The notes under the pieces are model-generated. The model worked only from the letters and a program-made list of their open reading frames with translations. It was not told where the DNA came from and ran no database searches. The translations under genes were made by a program, and so were the position numbers. Positions 1 through 9,712 of a DNA stretch of 64,000 nucleotides are shown piece after piece. Source of the DNA: Cyanobacteriota bacterium (GTDB taxonomy: Bacteria; Cyanobacteriota; Cyanobacteriia; CACIAM-69d); NCBI GenBank assembly GCA_022402445.1, contig JAKRSF010000008.1:310001-374000 (forward strand), written 5' to 3'. The number at the start of each line of letters is the position of its first letter. Within the stretch, counting starts at the first letter, position 1.

Positions 1-750
1 GATCTGAGTGTCCGCCGCGATCGCGGGATCCAAACTCTGGAAAAGGGTATGGATGAGCAGATGCGCCCCCCGGCTCGAATGGTGGGTATCGAGGGGCAAA
101 AAGAGGCGATCGGGGCTGGTGAGCTTACCGGCGCGGTACACGGACCACAAATCCAATACCCGTGGATCGGAGGCGGCGCGATCGCCCACGGCCCGGTAGA
201 GGCGATCGCGGGCTGCCCCAGTGCGGGCCAAATCCCGACGGGCCAACGGCGACAGATATTCGGGATAGATGGCGTGCTTACTGGGCACGATCGCCAGCCG
301 CACCGTCACCCCTGGATGATGTCGCCTTTGCCAAGTGAGAAAGCGATCCAGCCGCGCGATCGCCCGATCCACCCGCGCGATGGTGTAGCGATCGCTATCC
401 GCCGTTTCCACCAGCCCATAGCTCAGGCGGTAATACAGCCAGCGATCGCGCCCCACATCCACCTGCTCGAAGCGATCGCGCCCCAGCAGCTCCAACTGCG
501 CCTTCAACTGAATCGCCGCCCCGCGAAAGGGTAACCGATCACTTAAAGCCCGTTCCACCGTTTGATAGGTCGCGCGATCGAGCCAATTGCTACCCGTCAA
601 ACTCGGCCACGGCCCCGGCGATCGCCGCTCCACCCGCCGCAAATAATCCCCATCAAACCCAGCGCTCCAGGGCCGCAGCAACGGCCACCCCAGCCCCAGC
701 AGCAGCGCCCCCCCCGCAACCGTCCGGCTCCAGCGCGATCGTCCCCCCAT
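1..750 (-). CDS. AlgX/AlgJ-like SGNH-fold protein, 3' end cut by window edge
   Basis: No stop is reached before the left edge; about 250 codons are visible. Reading from ATG 750, the protein opens with Arg residues and one hydrophobic segment (residues 10-22), so it is probably membrane-anchored or exported. It then shows the AlgJ/AlgX layout: a DRLPFRG stretch followed by VGRDRWLYYR (compare the GKDGWLFY type motif), and at about residue 221 the motif DTHHS. In AlgX/AlgJ the Asp-His pair of this motif is part of the catalytic triad of polysaccharide O-acetyltransferases; the catalytic Ser would lie outside the window. Frame-consistent GTG/TTG codons lie slightly upstream, up to about 790. 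Likely role, by inference: O-acetylation of an exopolysaccharide or a related periplasmic step. The family is fairly clear; the substrate is unknown. Confidence 0.7.
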   Translation of the reverse strand, partial: MGGRSRWSRTVAGGALLLGLGWPLLRPWSAGFDGDYLRRVERRSPGPWPSLTGSNWLDRATYQTVERALSDRLPFRGAAIQLKAQLELLGRDRFEQVDVGRDRWLYYRLSYGLVETADSDRYTIARVDRAIARLDRFLTWQRRHHPGVTVRLAIVPSKHAIYPEYLSPLARRDLARTGAARDRLYRAVGDRAASDPRVLDLWSVYRAGKLTSPDRLFLPLDTHHSSRGAHLLIHTLFQSLDPAIAADTQI

Positions 751-1339
751 CGCCCGCCCGCCCCGCCACAACGCCCACCGCCGCCCCACCAAGCCCTAAC
801 CTCCAAAACCCCAAGCCCATCATCCCCCAAGGGGGTTCCGTCCCGGCCAAACCCCAGAAACCAAGGCATCTCTCAAAACGCAGAAGCCGTAGACATAGCC
901 TCCTCTCTTGATCCCCTCTCAGCCCCAATCCTTCAGGGGAACCCCCTCAAAATCCCCCCAATTTCAACCCCAGATCCCACCAAACCCCCTCCCATTTCCT
1001 CCCGCAGCCCAGGGATTGCCCCCCTCCGCAGCCCTCAATTTCCCTCCAAAAACCATAGGCACAACCACACAAAAACCCACGGCCCAACGGCGGCATTTCA
1101 TCCCAAATCGCTCCCCCAATCCCCCAAAAGCCCCCATGAAACCATTCCCAGGACCGGTGGCAATTAGCAGCAACCCAACTCAACCATCGCCACCCGCCGC
1201 TGAACTTTTGACCACGGGCAACAAAATATACAACAAAATATACCTATGTAACCAATCTTCTCATTAGGATATATCTTGAGATTTCCTTCGGCAATTTCCG
1301 CCGCGCCGCCGAAGCTGAAATGCTAGGACCACGATCGCC
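751..1339. other. C-rich intergenic region and kinase promoter region
   Basis: No credible gene is present. Up to about 1200 the plus strand is strongly C-rich with many C-runs, so the minus strand carries many G-runs; open frames here look like compositional artefacts. From about 1210 the composition changes abruptly to AT-rich, as expected for the promoter of the downstream kinase gene. That part contains a perfect 12-bp tandem duplication (1220-1243). Confidence 0.6.
1220..1243 (+). repeat. Perfect 12-bp tandem direct repeat upstream of kinase gene
   Basis: AACAAAATATAC occurs twice back to back (1220-1231 and 1232-1243), about 97 bp upstream of the kinase start. It lies in the only AT-rich stretch of the intergenic region. 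It could be a regulator-binding direct repeat or a chance slippage product; nothing in the sequence decides between these. Confidence 0.7.
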
Positions 1340-4300
1340 GTGCCTTTCCCCATGATCTCTCCAGCCCAATCCCCGTCCCTTGCTACCCCCCCCATCGCTG
1401 GATACGCGATCGTCGAGCAACTGTATCTAGGCTCACGAACCGCAGTCTATCGAGCCCTTAATCTCGCAAGCCAGCGGCCGGTTGTCATCAAAATTCTGCG
1501 GCGGGAGTGCCCTAGCTTTAGCGAATTGGTCCAATTTCGCAACCAATACACCATCACCAAGAACCTAACCCTCACCGGCGTCGTCAAACCCATCGGCCTA
1601 GAATCCGTCGGCAACGGCTACGCGTTGGTCATGGAAGATTGGGGCGGCATTTCCCTCGGGAAATATCATCAACAACAGCCCCTCTCCCTAACGGAAATTT
1701 TAGAAATTTCCCTACAACTGGCGGATATTCTCCACGAACTCAGCCAGCACCGAATTATTCATAAGGATCTCAAGCCCGCCAATATTCTAATTCATCCTGA
1801 GACCAAACAAGTTAAGCTCATCGACCTCAGTATCGCCTCCCTATTACCCAAGGAAACCCAAGAACTCCAAAACCCAAACATCCTAGAGGGAACCCTAGCC
1901 TATCTCGCCCCCGAACAAACCGGGCGGATGAATCGCGGCATTGACTATCGCACGGACTTTTATGCCCTTGGCGTGAGCCTCTATCAACTGTTGACGGGGC
2001 AATTGCCATTCCCCTCGGAGGATCCCCTCGAACTGATCCATGCCCACATGGCTAAGATGCCGCCCCCCGTCGATCAAATTAATCCTGAAATTCCCAGCAT
2101 GGTGTCAGCCATTGTCCATAAACTAATGGCCAAAAATGCTGAGGATCGCTATCACAGCGCCCTAGGACTCAGGCACGATTTGCAGCGGTGCCTCACGGCC
2201 TGGTCCCAGACGGCAACAATCGAAACCTTTGAACTGGGGCAGAGGGATTTGAGCGATCGCTTCCTCATCCCCGAGAAACTCTATGGCCGCGAAGCGGAAA
2301 TTGAAACCCTTCTCGCAGCCTTTGATCGCGTCGCCAGCGGTGCATCAGAATTAATGCTTGTGGCCGGATTCTCAGGCATCGGCAAAACCGCCGTTGTCAA
2401 CGAAGTCCACAAGCCCATCACCCGCCAGCGCGGCTACTTTATCAAGGGAAAATTCGACCAATTCAATCGCAATATTCCCCTATTTGCCTTCGTTCAGGCC
2501 CTGCGGGATCTGATGGGGCAGCTACTCTGCGAGTCTGATTTATGCCTTGCGCAATGGCGGGAAAAAATCCTTGGGGCCGTAGGCAAGAATGGCCAAATCC
2601 TCATCGAAGTAATCCCCGAGTTGGAAGCCATCATCGGCCAGCAGGATGACGCCGTTGAACTGTCGGACAATGCCGCCCAAAATCGCTTCAATCTCCTCTT
2701 TCAAAGATTCATCGCCGTCTTCGCCACCACCGAACATCCCCTAGTCCTATTCCTCGACGATTTGCAATGGGCCGATCTGGCTTCCCTTCAGCTCCTCAAG
2801 CTGCTCATGGGCAATTGCAATTGCCTGCTCGTCCTGGGGGCCTATCGTGATAATGAAGTTTCGTCCACCCATCCGCTCATCCTCACCGTCGAGGATCTCA
2901 AAAAGACAGACGCGATCGCCGTCAATACCATCACCCTAGCCCCCCTCGCCTTCACGGACGTCAATGCCCTGGTGGCCGACACCTTAAATTGTGGGACGGC
3001 ATTGGCCACCCCGCTAGCGGAATTAATCAACCGTAAAACCCAAGGCAATCCCTTCTTTACAACCCAATTTCTGAAAGCCCTATATGAAGAACAGCATATT
3101 CGCTTCAACCGCAGCCATCGCCATTGGGAATGCGACATTGCCCAGGTAAATGCCCTCGCCATCACCGATGATGTCGTTGAATTTATGGCGCTGCAATTGC
3201 GCAAACTTTCCGAAGAAACCCAGCAAGCCCTCAAACTGGCCGCCTGCGTCGGCAATCAATTTGATCTGGCCACCCTGGCCGTTATTTCTGAACAGCCCTC
3301 CGCCCCCATCGCGATCGCCCTGTGGCAGGCCCTACAGACTGGATTAATCCTGGCCACCAGTCAAGTCTATAAGTTTTTCCAAGGGCCACAGCCCCCCGAT
3401 TTAGAAAATTCCGTCAACCTCACCTACCGATTTCTACACGATCGCATTCAGCAGGCCGCCTACTCTCTCATTCCAGACGAGCAAAGGGCCGCCCTCCACT
3501 ACAAAATTGGCCAGTTATTACTCAATCATTTCTCCGGCCCCCACCGAGAGGAACGAATTTTTGACATTGTGGGACACCTCAACCTGGGGGTTTCCCTCAT
3601 TACCGATGCAGGGGAGCGTCTCGATTTAGCCCGGTGGAACCTAATGGCCGCCCAAAAAGCCACCGCATCGAGTGCCTATGATGCAACGCTTCAATACCTC
3701 GACCAGGCCCTGGAACTGCTGCCGGAAAATTCCTGGATCGAGCACTACGATCTCACGATTAAACTGCATCACCATCGCCTTGATGCGGCCTATCTAACGA
3801 CCCAGAATGAACATCTCAAAGCCTGGGGCGAAATCGTTCTGCAAAATGCCACAACCCTCCTCGATCGCATCAAGGTCTATGAGACCCGCATCATGGCCTT
3901 GCGGGCCGAGGGAAAACTCCTGGACGCGATCGCCCTGGGCCTAGAAGTTCTGAAGCTATTAGACCTGGAATTACCCATCCAGCCAACTCCTGAGGATATC
4001 CAGACGGCCCTCGATCAGTCCCTTCGGGCATGGCAGGATTGCGCCCCCATGGAACTGTTTGATCTGCCATCTATGCAGGATCCACGGCTCCTGGCCGCCA
4101 TGCAAATCCTAACGAAGATTGTGCCCTCGGCCTATATGGCGGCTCCGGCATTAATGCCCCTGCTGATCTGTAAACAGGTGGAGCTCTCCATCCAATATGG
4201 CAATTGCCCCATCTCCGTTTTTTCCTATGCGGATTATGGGGTGCTTCTGATTGGTGCTCTGGGGAAAATCGATGCAAGCTATGAATTTGCCCAGCTTGCC

Positions 4301-6784
4301 CTCAGGCTCCTGGAAAAATTCCAGGCCACCCCCTTCAAAAGCAGGGCTTACTTCGTGGTCAATGCCCTGATTCGCCATTGGAAGGAGCCCCTGCAAAACT
4401 GCATTCCCCTACTTTTGGAGGGCTATTGCAGTGGACTGGAGGTTGGCGATTGGGAATGTGTGGGACTGAATCTCTATGTCGCTAGCAGCTATCAATATTG
4501 GATGGGGCGAGAACTCCAGGGGCTGTCTGAAGAGATGCAGACCTATCGCCAGGTCATAGAAAAGGTGAACCAGACGGCCACCTTAGATGCCCATGAAATT
4601 CATCTTCAAATGGTTCTCAATTTGATGGGGCAAGGGAAAATTCCCTACCGTTTACAGGGCCATGTTTTTGATGCTGAGCAATCAATCCCGAGACTGAAGA
4701 CTAATGGCGACGGGGTTAGTCTCTGCCATTTTTATATGAATCAGGCGTTCCTCTGCTATCTCTTCGATCAAGATAAATTGGCGGTGCAGTCGCTCATCGA
4801 TGCGGAGGACTACATCAAGGGGGGAGCCAGTGCGTTCTTCATGGCGGTTGGCGTTTTCTACGATGTATTGATTCAGCTTAGGCGCTATCCAACCCTGCCG
4901 TCCGAGCAGCAGCCATCGGCCCTAGAACGCATTGCGGCCCAGCGGGAGATGCTGAAGGGTTGGGCCCAGTATGTGCCCGCTAACCATCGGCACCGTTGGC
5001 AATTGGTGGAGGCGGAGTACCATCGAATCCTGAATTGTCGGGCGGAGGCTATTGATTACTATGACCGCGCGATCGCGGATGCGAAGGCCCACGGTTTCAT
5101 TCAGGAGGAAGCCTTGGCCAATGAACTGGCGGCCCGATTCTATCTAGGGTGGGGCAAGGCCAAAATTGCGGCGGGCTATATGCAAGATGCCTACTATGGA
5201 TATTCCCACTGGGGAGCCAAGGCCAAGGTTCAGGATCTAGAGAAGCGCTATCCCCAACTGCTCACGTCAATTCTGCAACATCAAACCCTTTTCCTCTCAA
5301 TAACGGATACGGTATTTGTTGACTCGCCGTCGGTGGTTTCGTCGGGATCTAGCCCTGAGATGCCCACCTCGAGCGGCACCGTTATTTCCAATGCCTTGGA
5401 TTTGGCGACGGTGCTGAAGGGAACCCAAGTGCTGTCCCGGGAAATTCAACTGGATAAATTACTAGCAGCGCTGCTGCATACGGTGCTGGAAAATGCCGGG
5501 GCGGATACGGGAGTTCTGCTGATGCCCCACGGAGATCAGTGGTTTCTAGAGGCGATCGCAACCCTAGAGAAGCCCATCCAGGTGGAATCCATCGCCCTAT
5601 CGAAGGCTGCGCCAGTGCCGATGTTCCTCATCAATGCGGTGAAGCGCAATCGGGAGCCGGTGGTGGTGATCGATGCCCTGAAGCATCCCACCCTGGCCAT
5701 GGATGTCCATATTATGCGGCAACAGCCCAAGAGTGTTCTGTGTACGCCAATTCTGAACCAGGGCAAATTGGTGGCAATTTTATATCTAGAAAATCACGTC
5801 GCGGCAGGATCTTTTACGGGCGATCGCATTGAACTCCTCAATCTTCTCTGTGCCCAGGCGGCCATTTCCCTAGAGAATGCTCGACTGTATCAGCAGTCCC
5901 AAACCTATGCCCAACAGCTTGAGCGATCGCAACTGCAAATGGTGCAAAGTGAAAAGATGGCATCCCTAGGGAATTTGGTGGCGGGGGTCGCCCATGAAAT
6001 CAATAATCCCATCGGCTTTCTGAACGGCAGCCTGGATCACCTCAAGGGCTATGTGCAGGATTTGCTGAACCACCTTTCCCTCTATCAGCAACATTATCCC
6101 AATCCGGTCGAGGCCATTCAAGACAGCGCAGAGGCCATTGATCTGGACTATTTGACCGAGGATATGGATAAGCTGCTGGAGTCGATGGGGAATGCAACGG
6201 AGCGAATTCGCTCCATTAGCACGAGTCTGCGCACCTTTTCTAGGGCGGACAGCACGGACCACAAGGTGGAGGTGGATCTGCATGAGGGGATTGATAGTAC
6301 GCTGCTGATCCTCAAATATCGCCTGAAGGCCAATGAAGCGCGGCCCGCCATTGAGGTGGTTCGAGACTATGGAGATCTGCCGCCCGTTTCCTGTTTTCCG
6401 GGCCAGATTAATCAGGTGTTTATGAATATTTTGGCCAATGCCATCGATATTCTGGACGAGGTGGCCCAGAGACATACCTTCCAAGACTTATTGGATCGTC
6501 CCCAACGGATTGAGATTCGGACGGCGGTGGAGGGGGAATTCGTGCGGATTCGGATTCGTGATAATGGGGATGGGATGACGGAGGCGGTGAAGGGAAGGAT
6601 TTTTGATCATTTGTTTACGACGAAGGAGGTTGGTAAGGGGACGGGGTTGGGGTTGGCGATTTCTCGTCAGATTGTGGAGGAAAAGCACGGGGGCTGTCTG
6701 ACGGTTCAGTCGGAGGTGGGCTGGGGCAGTGAGTTTTGGGTGGATTTGCCGCTTGTGGCGGGGGAATCCGTGCCTAGGGTTTGA
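1340..6784 (+). CDS. Giant Ser/Thr kinase - AAA-type ATPase - GAF - histidine kinase
   Basis: An 1814-residue multidomain signalling protein. Residues about 20-290 form a protein-kinase domain: candidate ATP-anchoring K51, catalytic loop HKDLKPAN with D143, and LIDLSIAS at 160-167, where DLS replaces the usual metal-binding DFG; the Asp is kept (D162). Residues about 320-700 are a PknB-linked ATPase domain with Walker A GFSGIGKT (about 344) and Walker B LVLFLDDLQWAD (about 469). A long helical, TPR-like middle follows, then a GAF domain (about 1350-1515) and a histidine kinase with VAHEINNP (H1552), N-box NQVFMNILANAID and G-boxes DNGDGM and [11 protein letters not shown]. No membrane span is seen, so it is probably cytoplasmic. 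The start is GTG 1340 or ATG 1352. This architecture is known from cyanobacteria and other multicellular bacteria; the signal and target are unknown. No response regulator is adjacent. Confidence 0.9.
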   Translation: MPFPMISPAQSPSLATPPIAGYAIVEQLYLGSRTAVYRALNLASQRPVVIKILRRECPSFSELVQFRNQYTITKNLTLTGVVKPIGLESVGNGYALVMEDWGGISLGKYHQQQPLSLTEILEISLQLADILHELSQHRIIHKDLKPANILIHPETKQVKLIDLSIASLLPKETQELQNPNILEGTLAYLAPEQTGRMNRGIDYRTDFYALGVSLYQLLTGQLPFPSEDPLELIHAHMAKMPPPVDQINPEIPSMVSAIVHKLMAKNAEDRYHSALGLRHDLQRCLTAWSQTATIETFELGQRDLSDRFLIPEKLYGREAEIETLLAAFDRVASGASELMLVAGFSGIGKTAVVNEVHKPITRQRGYFIKGKFDQFNRNIPLFAFVQALRDLMGQLLCESDLCLAQWREKILGAVGKNGQILIEVIPELEAIIGQQDDAVELSDNAAQNRFNLLFQRFIAVFATTEHPLVLFLDDLQWADLASLQLLKLLMGNCNCLLVLGAYRDNEVSSTHPLILTVEDLKKTDAIAVNTITLAPLAFTDVNALVADTLNCGTALATPLAELINRKTQGNPFFTTQFLKALYEEQHIRFNRSHRHWECDIAQVNALAITDDVVEFMALQLRKLSEETQQALKLAACVGNQFDLATLAVISEQPSAPIAIALWQALQTGLILATSQVYKFFQGPQPPDLENSVNLTYRFLHDRIQQAAYSLIPDEQRAALHYKIGQLLLNHFSGPHREERIFDIVGHLNLGVSLITDAGERLDLARWNLMAAQKATASSAYDATLQYLDQALELLPENSWIEHYDLTIKLHHHRLDAAYLTTQNEHLKAWGEIVLQNATTLLDRIKVYETRIMALRAEGKLLDAIALGLEVLKLLDLELPIQPTPEDIQTALDQSLRAWQDCAPMELFDLPSMQDPRLLAAMQILTKIVPSAYMAAPALMPLLICKQVELSIQYGNCPISVFSYADYGVLLIGALGKIDASYEFAQLALRLLEKFQATPFKSRAYFVVNALIRHWKEPLQNCIPLLLEGYCSGLEVGDWECVGLNLYVASSYQYWMGRELQGLSEEMQTYRQVIEKVNQTATLDAHEIHLQMVLNLMGQGKIPYRLQGHVFDAEQSIPRLKTNGDGVSLCHFYMNQAFLCYLFDQDKLAVQSLIDAEDYIKGGASAFFMAVGVFYDVLIQLRRYPTLPSEQQPSALERIAAQREMLKGWAQYVPANHRHRWQLVEAEYHRILNCRAEAIDYYDRAIADAKAHGFIQEEALANELAARFYLGWGKAKIAAGYMQDAYYGYSHWGAKAKVQDLEKRYPQLLTSILQHQTLFLSITDTVFVDSPSVVSSGSSPEMPTSSGTVISNALDLATVLKGTQVLSREIQLDKLLAALLHTVLENAGADTGVLLMPHGDQWFLEAIATLEKPIQVESIALSKAAPVPMFLINAVKRNREPVVVIDALKHPTLAMDVHIMRQQPKSVLCTPILNQGKLVAILYLENHVAAGSFTGDRIELLNLLCAQAAISLENARLYQQSQTYAQQLERSQLQMVQSEKMASLGNLVAGVAHEINNPIGFLNGSLDHLKGYVQDLLNHLSLYQQHYPNPVEAIQDSAEAIDLDYLTEDMDKLLESMGNATERIRSISTSLRTFSRADSTDHKVEVDLHEGIDSTLLILKYRLKANEARPAIEVVRDYGDLPPVSCFPGQINQVFMNILANAIDILDEVAQRHTFQDLLDRPQRIEIRTAVEGEFVRIRIRDNGDGMTEAVKGRIFDHLFTTKEVGKGTGLGLAISRQIVEEKHGGCLTVQSEVGWGSEFWVDLPLVAGESVPRV

Positions 6785-6971
6785 GCCGGTTGAGTTTGAG
6801 CTTGAGCTTGATTTTGCTGAGGGGGGTGTCTTTGGTGTTGTTTAAGTGACGGCACTAGGGTGATGGGTTGGATGGATTGATCGCCGCTGGGGGGCCAATG
6901 GGGGGCGGCCCAGATGCAACAATGGCTACGGAGACCAGGACTATTCCCTAACCCCATCCCCTGAAAAACCC

Positions 6972-7526
6972 ATGCAACGAGGACTTTGGAAATCTGTCGC
7001 CGCGATCGCCTGCACGTTGGTGTTGGCCTTGACCCTTCAGGGTTGTGGCACCACGGGCAATGCCCTCACGCCCTATGTTGATGCCCTCGGTGGCTTTAAA
7101 TTCCTCTATCCGGTGGGGTGGGTGCAGGTGAAGGTGGCCAGCGGCCCGACGGTGGTGTTCCATGACCTGATCGAGGAGACGGAGAATGTCAGCGTGGTGG
7201 TCAATCCGGTGCCGGATGGCCAGACCCTCGAAAGTTTGGGCACGCCGTCGGAGGTGGGCTACAAGCTCTCGAAAACCGCGATCGCGCCCCCCGAGTCGGG
7301 CCGGGTGGCGGAGTTGGTGAACGCGGAAGCGCGCGAGGCCAATGGCAAAACCTATTACCTGCTCGAATATGAGGTGCAACTGCCCGGTCAGCGCCGCCAT
7401 AACCTCGCCAGTGTGGCCGTGAGCCGGGGCAAGTTGTTCACGTTCAATGTCTCGACGCCGGAGCGCCGCTGGGCCAAGGCGGGGGATCTGCTGAATCGCG
7501 TTGTGCGGTCCTTCTCGGTGGATTAA
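6972..7526 (+). CDS. PsbP-like lipoprotein (CyanoP)
   Basis: A 184-residue protein with a short basic N-terminus, a hydrophobic core and lipobox LQGC (C25), so it is predicted to be a thylakoid-lumenal lipoprotein. The mature part starts YVDALGGFKFLYPVGWVQVK and continues with DLIEETENVSVVVNP, the start of the PsbP fold shared by CyanoP and plant PsbP. CyanoP binds photosystem II and is thought to assist its assembly. Length agrees with the family. It stands alone: the upstream kinase ends 187 bp before it, and an MFS gene runs towards it from the other side. The ATG at 6972 is the natural start because the signal peptide begins there. Confidence 0.88.
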   Translation: MQRGLWKSVAAIACTLVLALTLQGCGTTGNALTPYVDALGGFKFLYPVGWVQVKVASGPTVVFHDLIEETENVSVVVNPVPDGQTLESLGTPSEVGYKLSKTAIAPPESGRVAELVNAEAREANGKTYYLLEYEVQLPGQRRHNLASVAVSRGKLFTFNVSTPERRWAKAGDLLNRVVRSFSVD

Positions 7527-7574
7527 CTCGATGGATTAACCAGTAACAAGCTCGATGAGTTCGGGGCGGTGGCC

Positions 7575-8810
7575 CTAGGGTTGATCGCCCATGCCCTCTT
7601 CGATGCGCTGGGCCAACTGTTCCGCCGCCCAGCGATCGCACCCCAGGGCCGCACCCCCCACCGCCACCGCCGCGATCGCCGCCACATAGAACACCGCCGT
7701 CCCCTGGTATTTCCAGATCGGCCCCAGCAGCAGCGGCGACAGAAAATGCCCCAGGGCCGCGCAGCCGTTGCCCAGGGCCAGGATGGTGGATCGCGTACTG
7801 ACCGGGGCCATCTGGGAGAGCCAATCGTACAAATTCGGCATGACGGCCCCAAAGCCCACCCCAAACAGCAGGGCATCGACCAAAATCAGCCGTTCGTCCA
7901 CAAACAGGGGAATCGTGCCCAGGGCCAGCCCCATGGCCCCCAACCCCAGCGCGATCGCCCGATTGGTCCCCAGCCACCGCGCCAGCCGACTCGCCCCAAA
8001 GGCCGACATCAGGGCCGCCCCCACCGCCCGCGCCGCCAGAATTTCCCCATTGAGCAGGGGCGTCGCGCCGATCGCGGCCTTGAAGTGCAGCGGCCCATAG
8101 ATAATCACCACCGCAAAAAAGGCCGACGCCAGCCCCAAACCGCCACAGGCCACCTGGATTGGCACCTGCCCCAGGGTGCGCCGCAGGGTAGACAGTTGGC
8201 CCAAATTGGCCCGATCGCCCCCCCGGTCATGGCGCAGCAGCCAGCTCGCGATCGCCGCCATCGGCAGGGCCAACCCATAGAGCCCAAAGGACCAGCGCCA
8301 ATCCTGGCCCCCCAGCGCCCCACTCAGGAGCGGAAAAAAGACACTCGCCGTCGCCAGGGCACTGGCCGTATAGCCCAGGGCGATCGTCCGCGCCTGACCG
8401 TCATAGAGGGCCGACACCCAGCCAATGCTCGCCGCCGCCAAACCACCGCTGGCGGTGCCCACCAGGGCGCGGCTGGCCACCAGGGCAGGGACCGAAGTCG
8501 CCAGACCCCCCGCCAGCCCAAACACCCCATAGGCCACCAAACACGTCAGCAAAATGGGCCGCTTCCCCAGGCGATCGGCCAGCAGCCCCATCACCGGCCC
8601 CGCCAAGGCCGTCATCAAAATGTGGATACTGGCCACCACCCCCACCCAGCGGGGATCAATGGCGAGGGATTCCACAATTTCCGGAAAGATGGGATCCACC
8701 ACACCGCCCGTGGTGCTCGACAGGGCTCCGGCCCCGAGCAGGACGATCAGAATGGGGCCGCGATCGCCAATGAGGGCACGGAAGGACGGGGGACGGGCCA
8801 CGGACGACAC
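7575..8810 (-). CDS. Major facilitator superfamily transporter
   Basis: A 411-residue, highly hydrophobic protein with about 12 predicted membrane spans. The signature loop between spans 2 and 3 reads GLLADRLGKRPILL, the MFS G-x3-D-R-x-G-[RK]-[RK] motif, and the early motif TTGGVVDPIFPEI is typical of drug/metabolite exporters. The substrate cannot be read from sequence. The gene is convergent with the PsbP-like gene (48 bp between stops) and follows the DciA-like gene on the same strand with a 42-bp gap, which permits but does not prove co-transcription. Confidence 0.85.
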   Translation of the reverse strand: MSSVARPPSFRALIGDRGPILIVLLGAGALSSTTGGVVDPIFPEIVESLAIDPRWVGVVASIHILMTALAGPVMGLLADRLGKRPILLTCLVAYGVFGLAGGLATSVPALVASRALVGTASGGLAAASIGWVSALYDGQARTIALGYTASALATASVFFPLLSGALGGQDWRWSFGLYGLALPMAAIASWLLRHDRGGDRANLGQLSTLRRTLGQVPIQVACGGLGLASAFFAVVIIYGPLHFKAAIGATPLLNGEILAARAVGAALMSAFGASRLARWLGTNRAIALGLGAMGLALGTIPLFVDERLILVDALLFGVGFGAVMPNLYDWLSQMAPVSTRSTILALGNGCAALGHFLSPLLLGPIWKYQGTAVFYVAAIAAVAVGGAALGCDRWAAEQLAQRIEEGMGDQP

Positions 8811-8852
8811 CTCAAAACCTGCTGCAAAGCTTGAAAAGCGTATGGCTTCGCA

Positions 8853-9527
8853 CTATAGCCCGAAAGTGCCGGTTCCTCCCGCGCGATCGACCGCCTCGCC
8901 AATCGGCCCCGTCGGGGTGCCCAGGGCGGATCCGGCGGCGGCCCATTCCTGGCGCATACAGGCCCCGCAAATGCCCCAACGGTCTAATTCGAGGGGTGGG
9001 GTGGGGCACCGGCAGCGGGGGCAGGGGGGGAATTGCTGCGATCGCGCCTGCCGTCGAGCGGCCCAGCGGGCAAAGGCTTCCCCGGCGGATGGGCGTGGCG
9101 TATTGGGGTCTTTTGGGCGGGTTGGTTGCGATCGCGGGGCCGCCGGATGTGATTCAAAGGGGCGCGGCGTTGGGGTTTCTGGCGGGGATGGGGTGGGCGG
9201 CGGGGCGATCGCCCCATCCGAGCCATGCCAGCGGGCCGTACTGAACTGAATCTCTTGCAGCCCCTGCACCAGCGGCGACGGCAGGGCCTCTTGAACTTTC
9301 TTTAAAATCCGCCGCCGTTCATAGGTCAAGGTTTGCGCCCAGGTGCCATGGGCCACCGCCACCTGCAAAATCCCCTGACGCACCCCCGTCGGCCGCGTCC
9401 GTTGGGCCACCGCCGCCCCCACCAGGGACGGCCAGCGGCGACACAGTTCCTCAAACTGCTGCTGCCGTTGCCATTCGGGCCGATTCATCACCCCGGCAAG
9501 GGGTCCCTTCAGGGGCTCAAGTTTCAT
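8853..9527 (-). CDS. DUF721/DciA-like protein with C-terminal zinc ribbon
   Basis: A 224-residue protein. Residues 1-100 match DUF721: WPSLVGAAVAQRTRP, GILQVAVAHGTWAQTL and a following basic helix. DUF721 defines DciA, the ancestral loader of the replicative helicase DnaB found in bacteria without DnaC/DnaI. A Pro-rich linker (105-150) leads to a cysteine cluster C169-x2-C172-x-C174 and C187-x2-C190, a likely zinc ribbon. The hydrophilic N-terminus and lack of membrane segments fit a cytoplasmic nucleic-acid protein. ATG 9527 gives the usual N-terminus. A replication role is inferred from the family; the zinc tail has no role I can assign. Confidence 0.75.
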   Translation of the reverse strand: MKLEPLKGPLAGVMNRPEWQRQQQFEELCRRWPSLVGAAVAQRTRPTGVRQGILQVAVAHGTWAQTLTYERRRILKKVQEALPSPLVQGLQEIQFSTARWHGSDGAIAPPPTPSPPETPTPRPFESHPAAPRSQPTRPKDPNTPRPSAGEAFARWAARRQARSQQFPPCPRCRCPTPPLELDRWGICGACMRQEWAAAGSALGTPTGPIGEAVDRAGGTGTFGL

Positions 9528-9647
9528 GGCAAGTGTCCTGGGTCGTTCCTCTCCAATGCCCCGCTAATACCCGCGCTAATACCCTAGACTGGCCCGCCGC
9601 GATCGCGATCGCCCCATCCCCCCCCTAGCGTCTCGCAAAGCCCCGTG

Positions 9648-9653
9648 TACAAT
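9648..9653 (+). promoter_or_regulatory. Candidate -10 element TACAAT
   Basis: TACAAT in an otherwise GC-rich region, 240 bp upstream of the SPOR-like gene. No clear -35 hexamer is visible, so this rests on the -10 match and position only. Confidence 0.35.
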
Positions 9654-9712
9654 CGACTGGTAAATCAGTTCAGTTGCGGATCAGGCGCAGATCAGGCGCG
9701 CGGTGAACTGGC

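Noticed and set aside
562-1167. Long plus-strand Pro-rich open frame
   Set aside because: It partly overlaps the real minus-strand AlgX-like gene and otherwise reflects C-runs; no family motif or ribosome site.
7569-8834. 421-residue plus-strand frame opposite the MFS gene
   Set aside because: Composition is Gln/Pro/Arg/His-rich with no family motif, as expected for an antisense artefact of a GC-rich gene.
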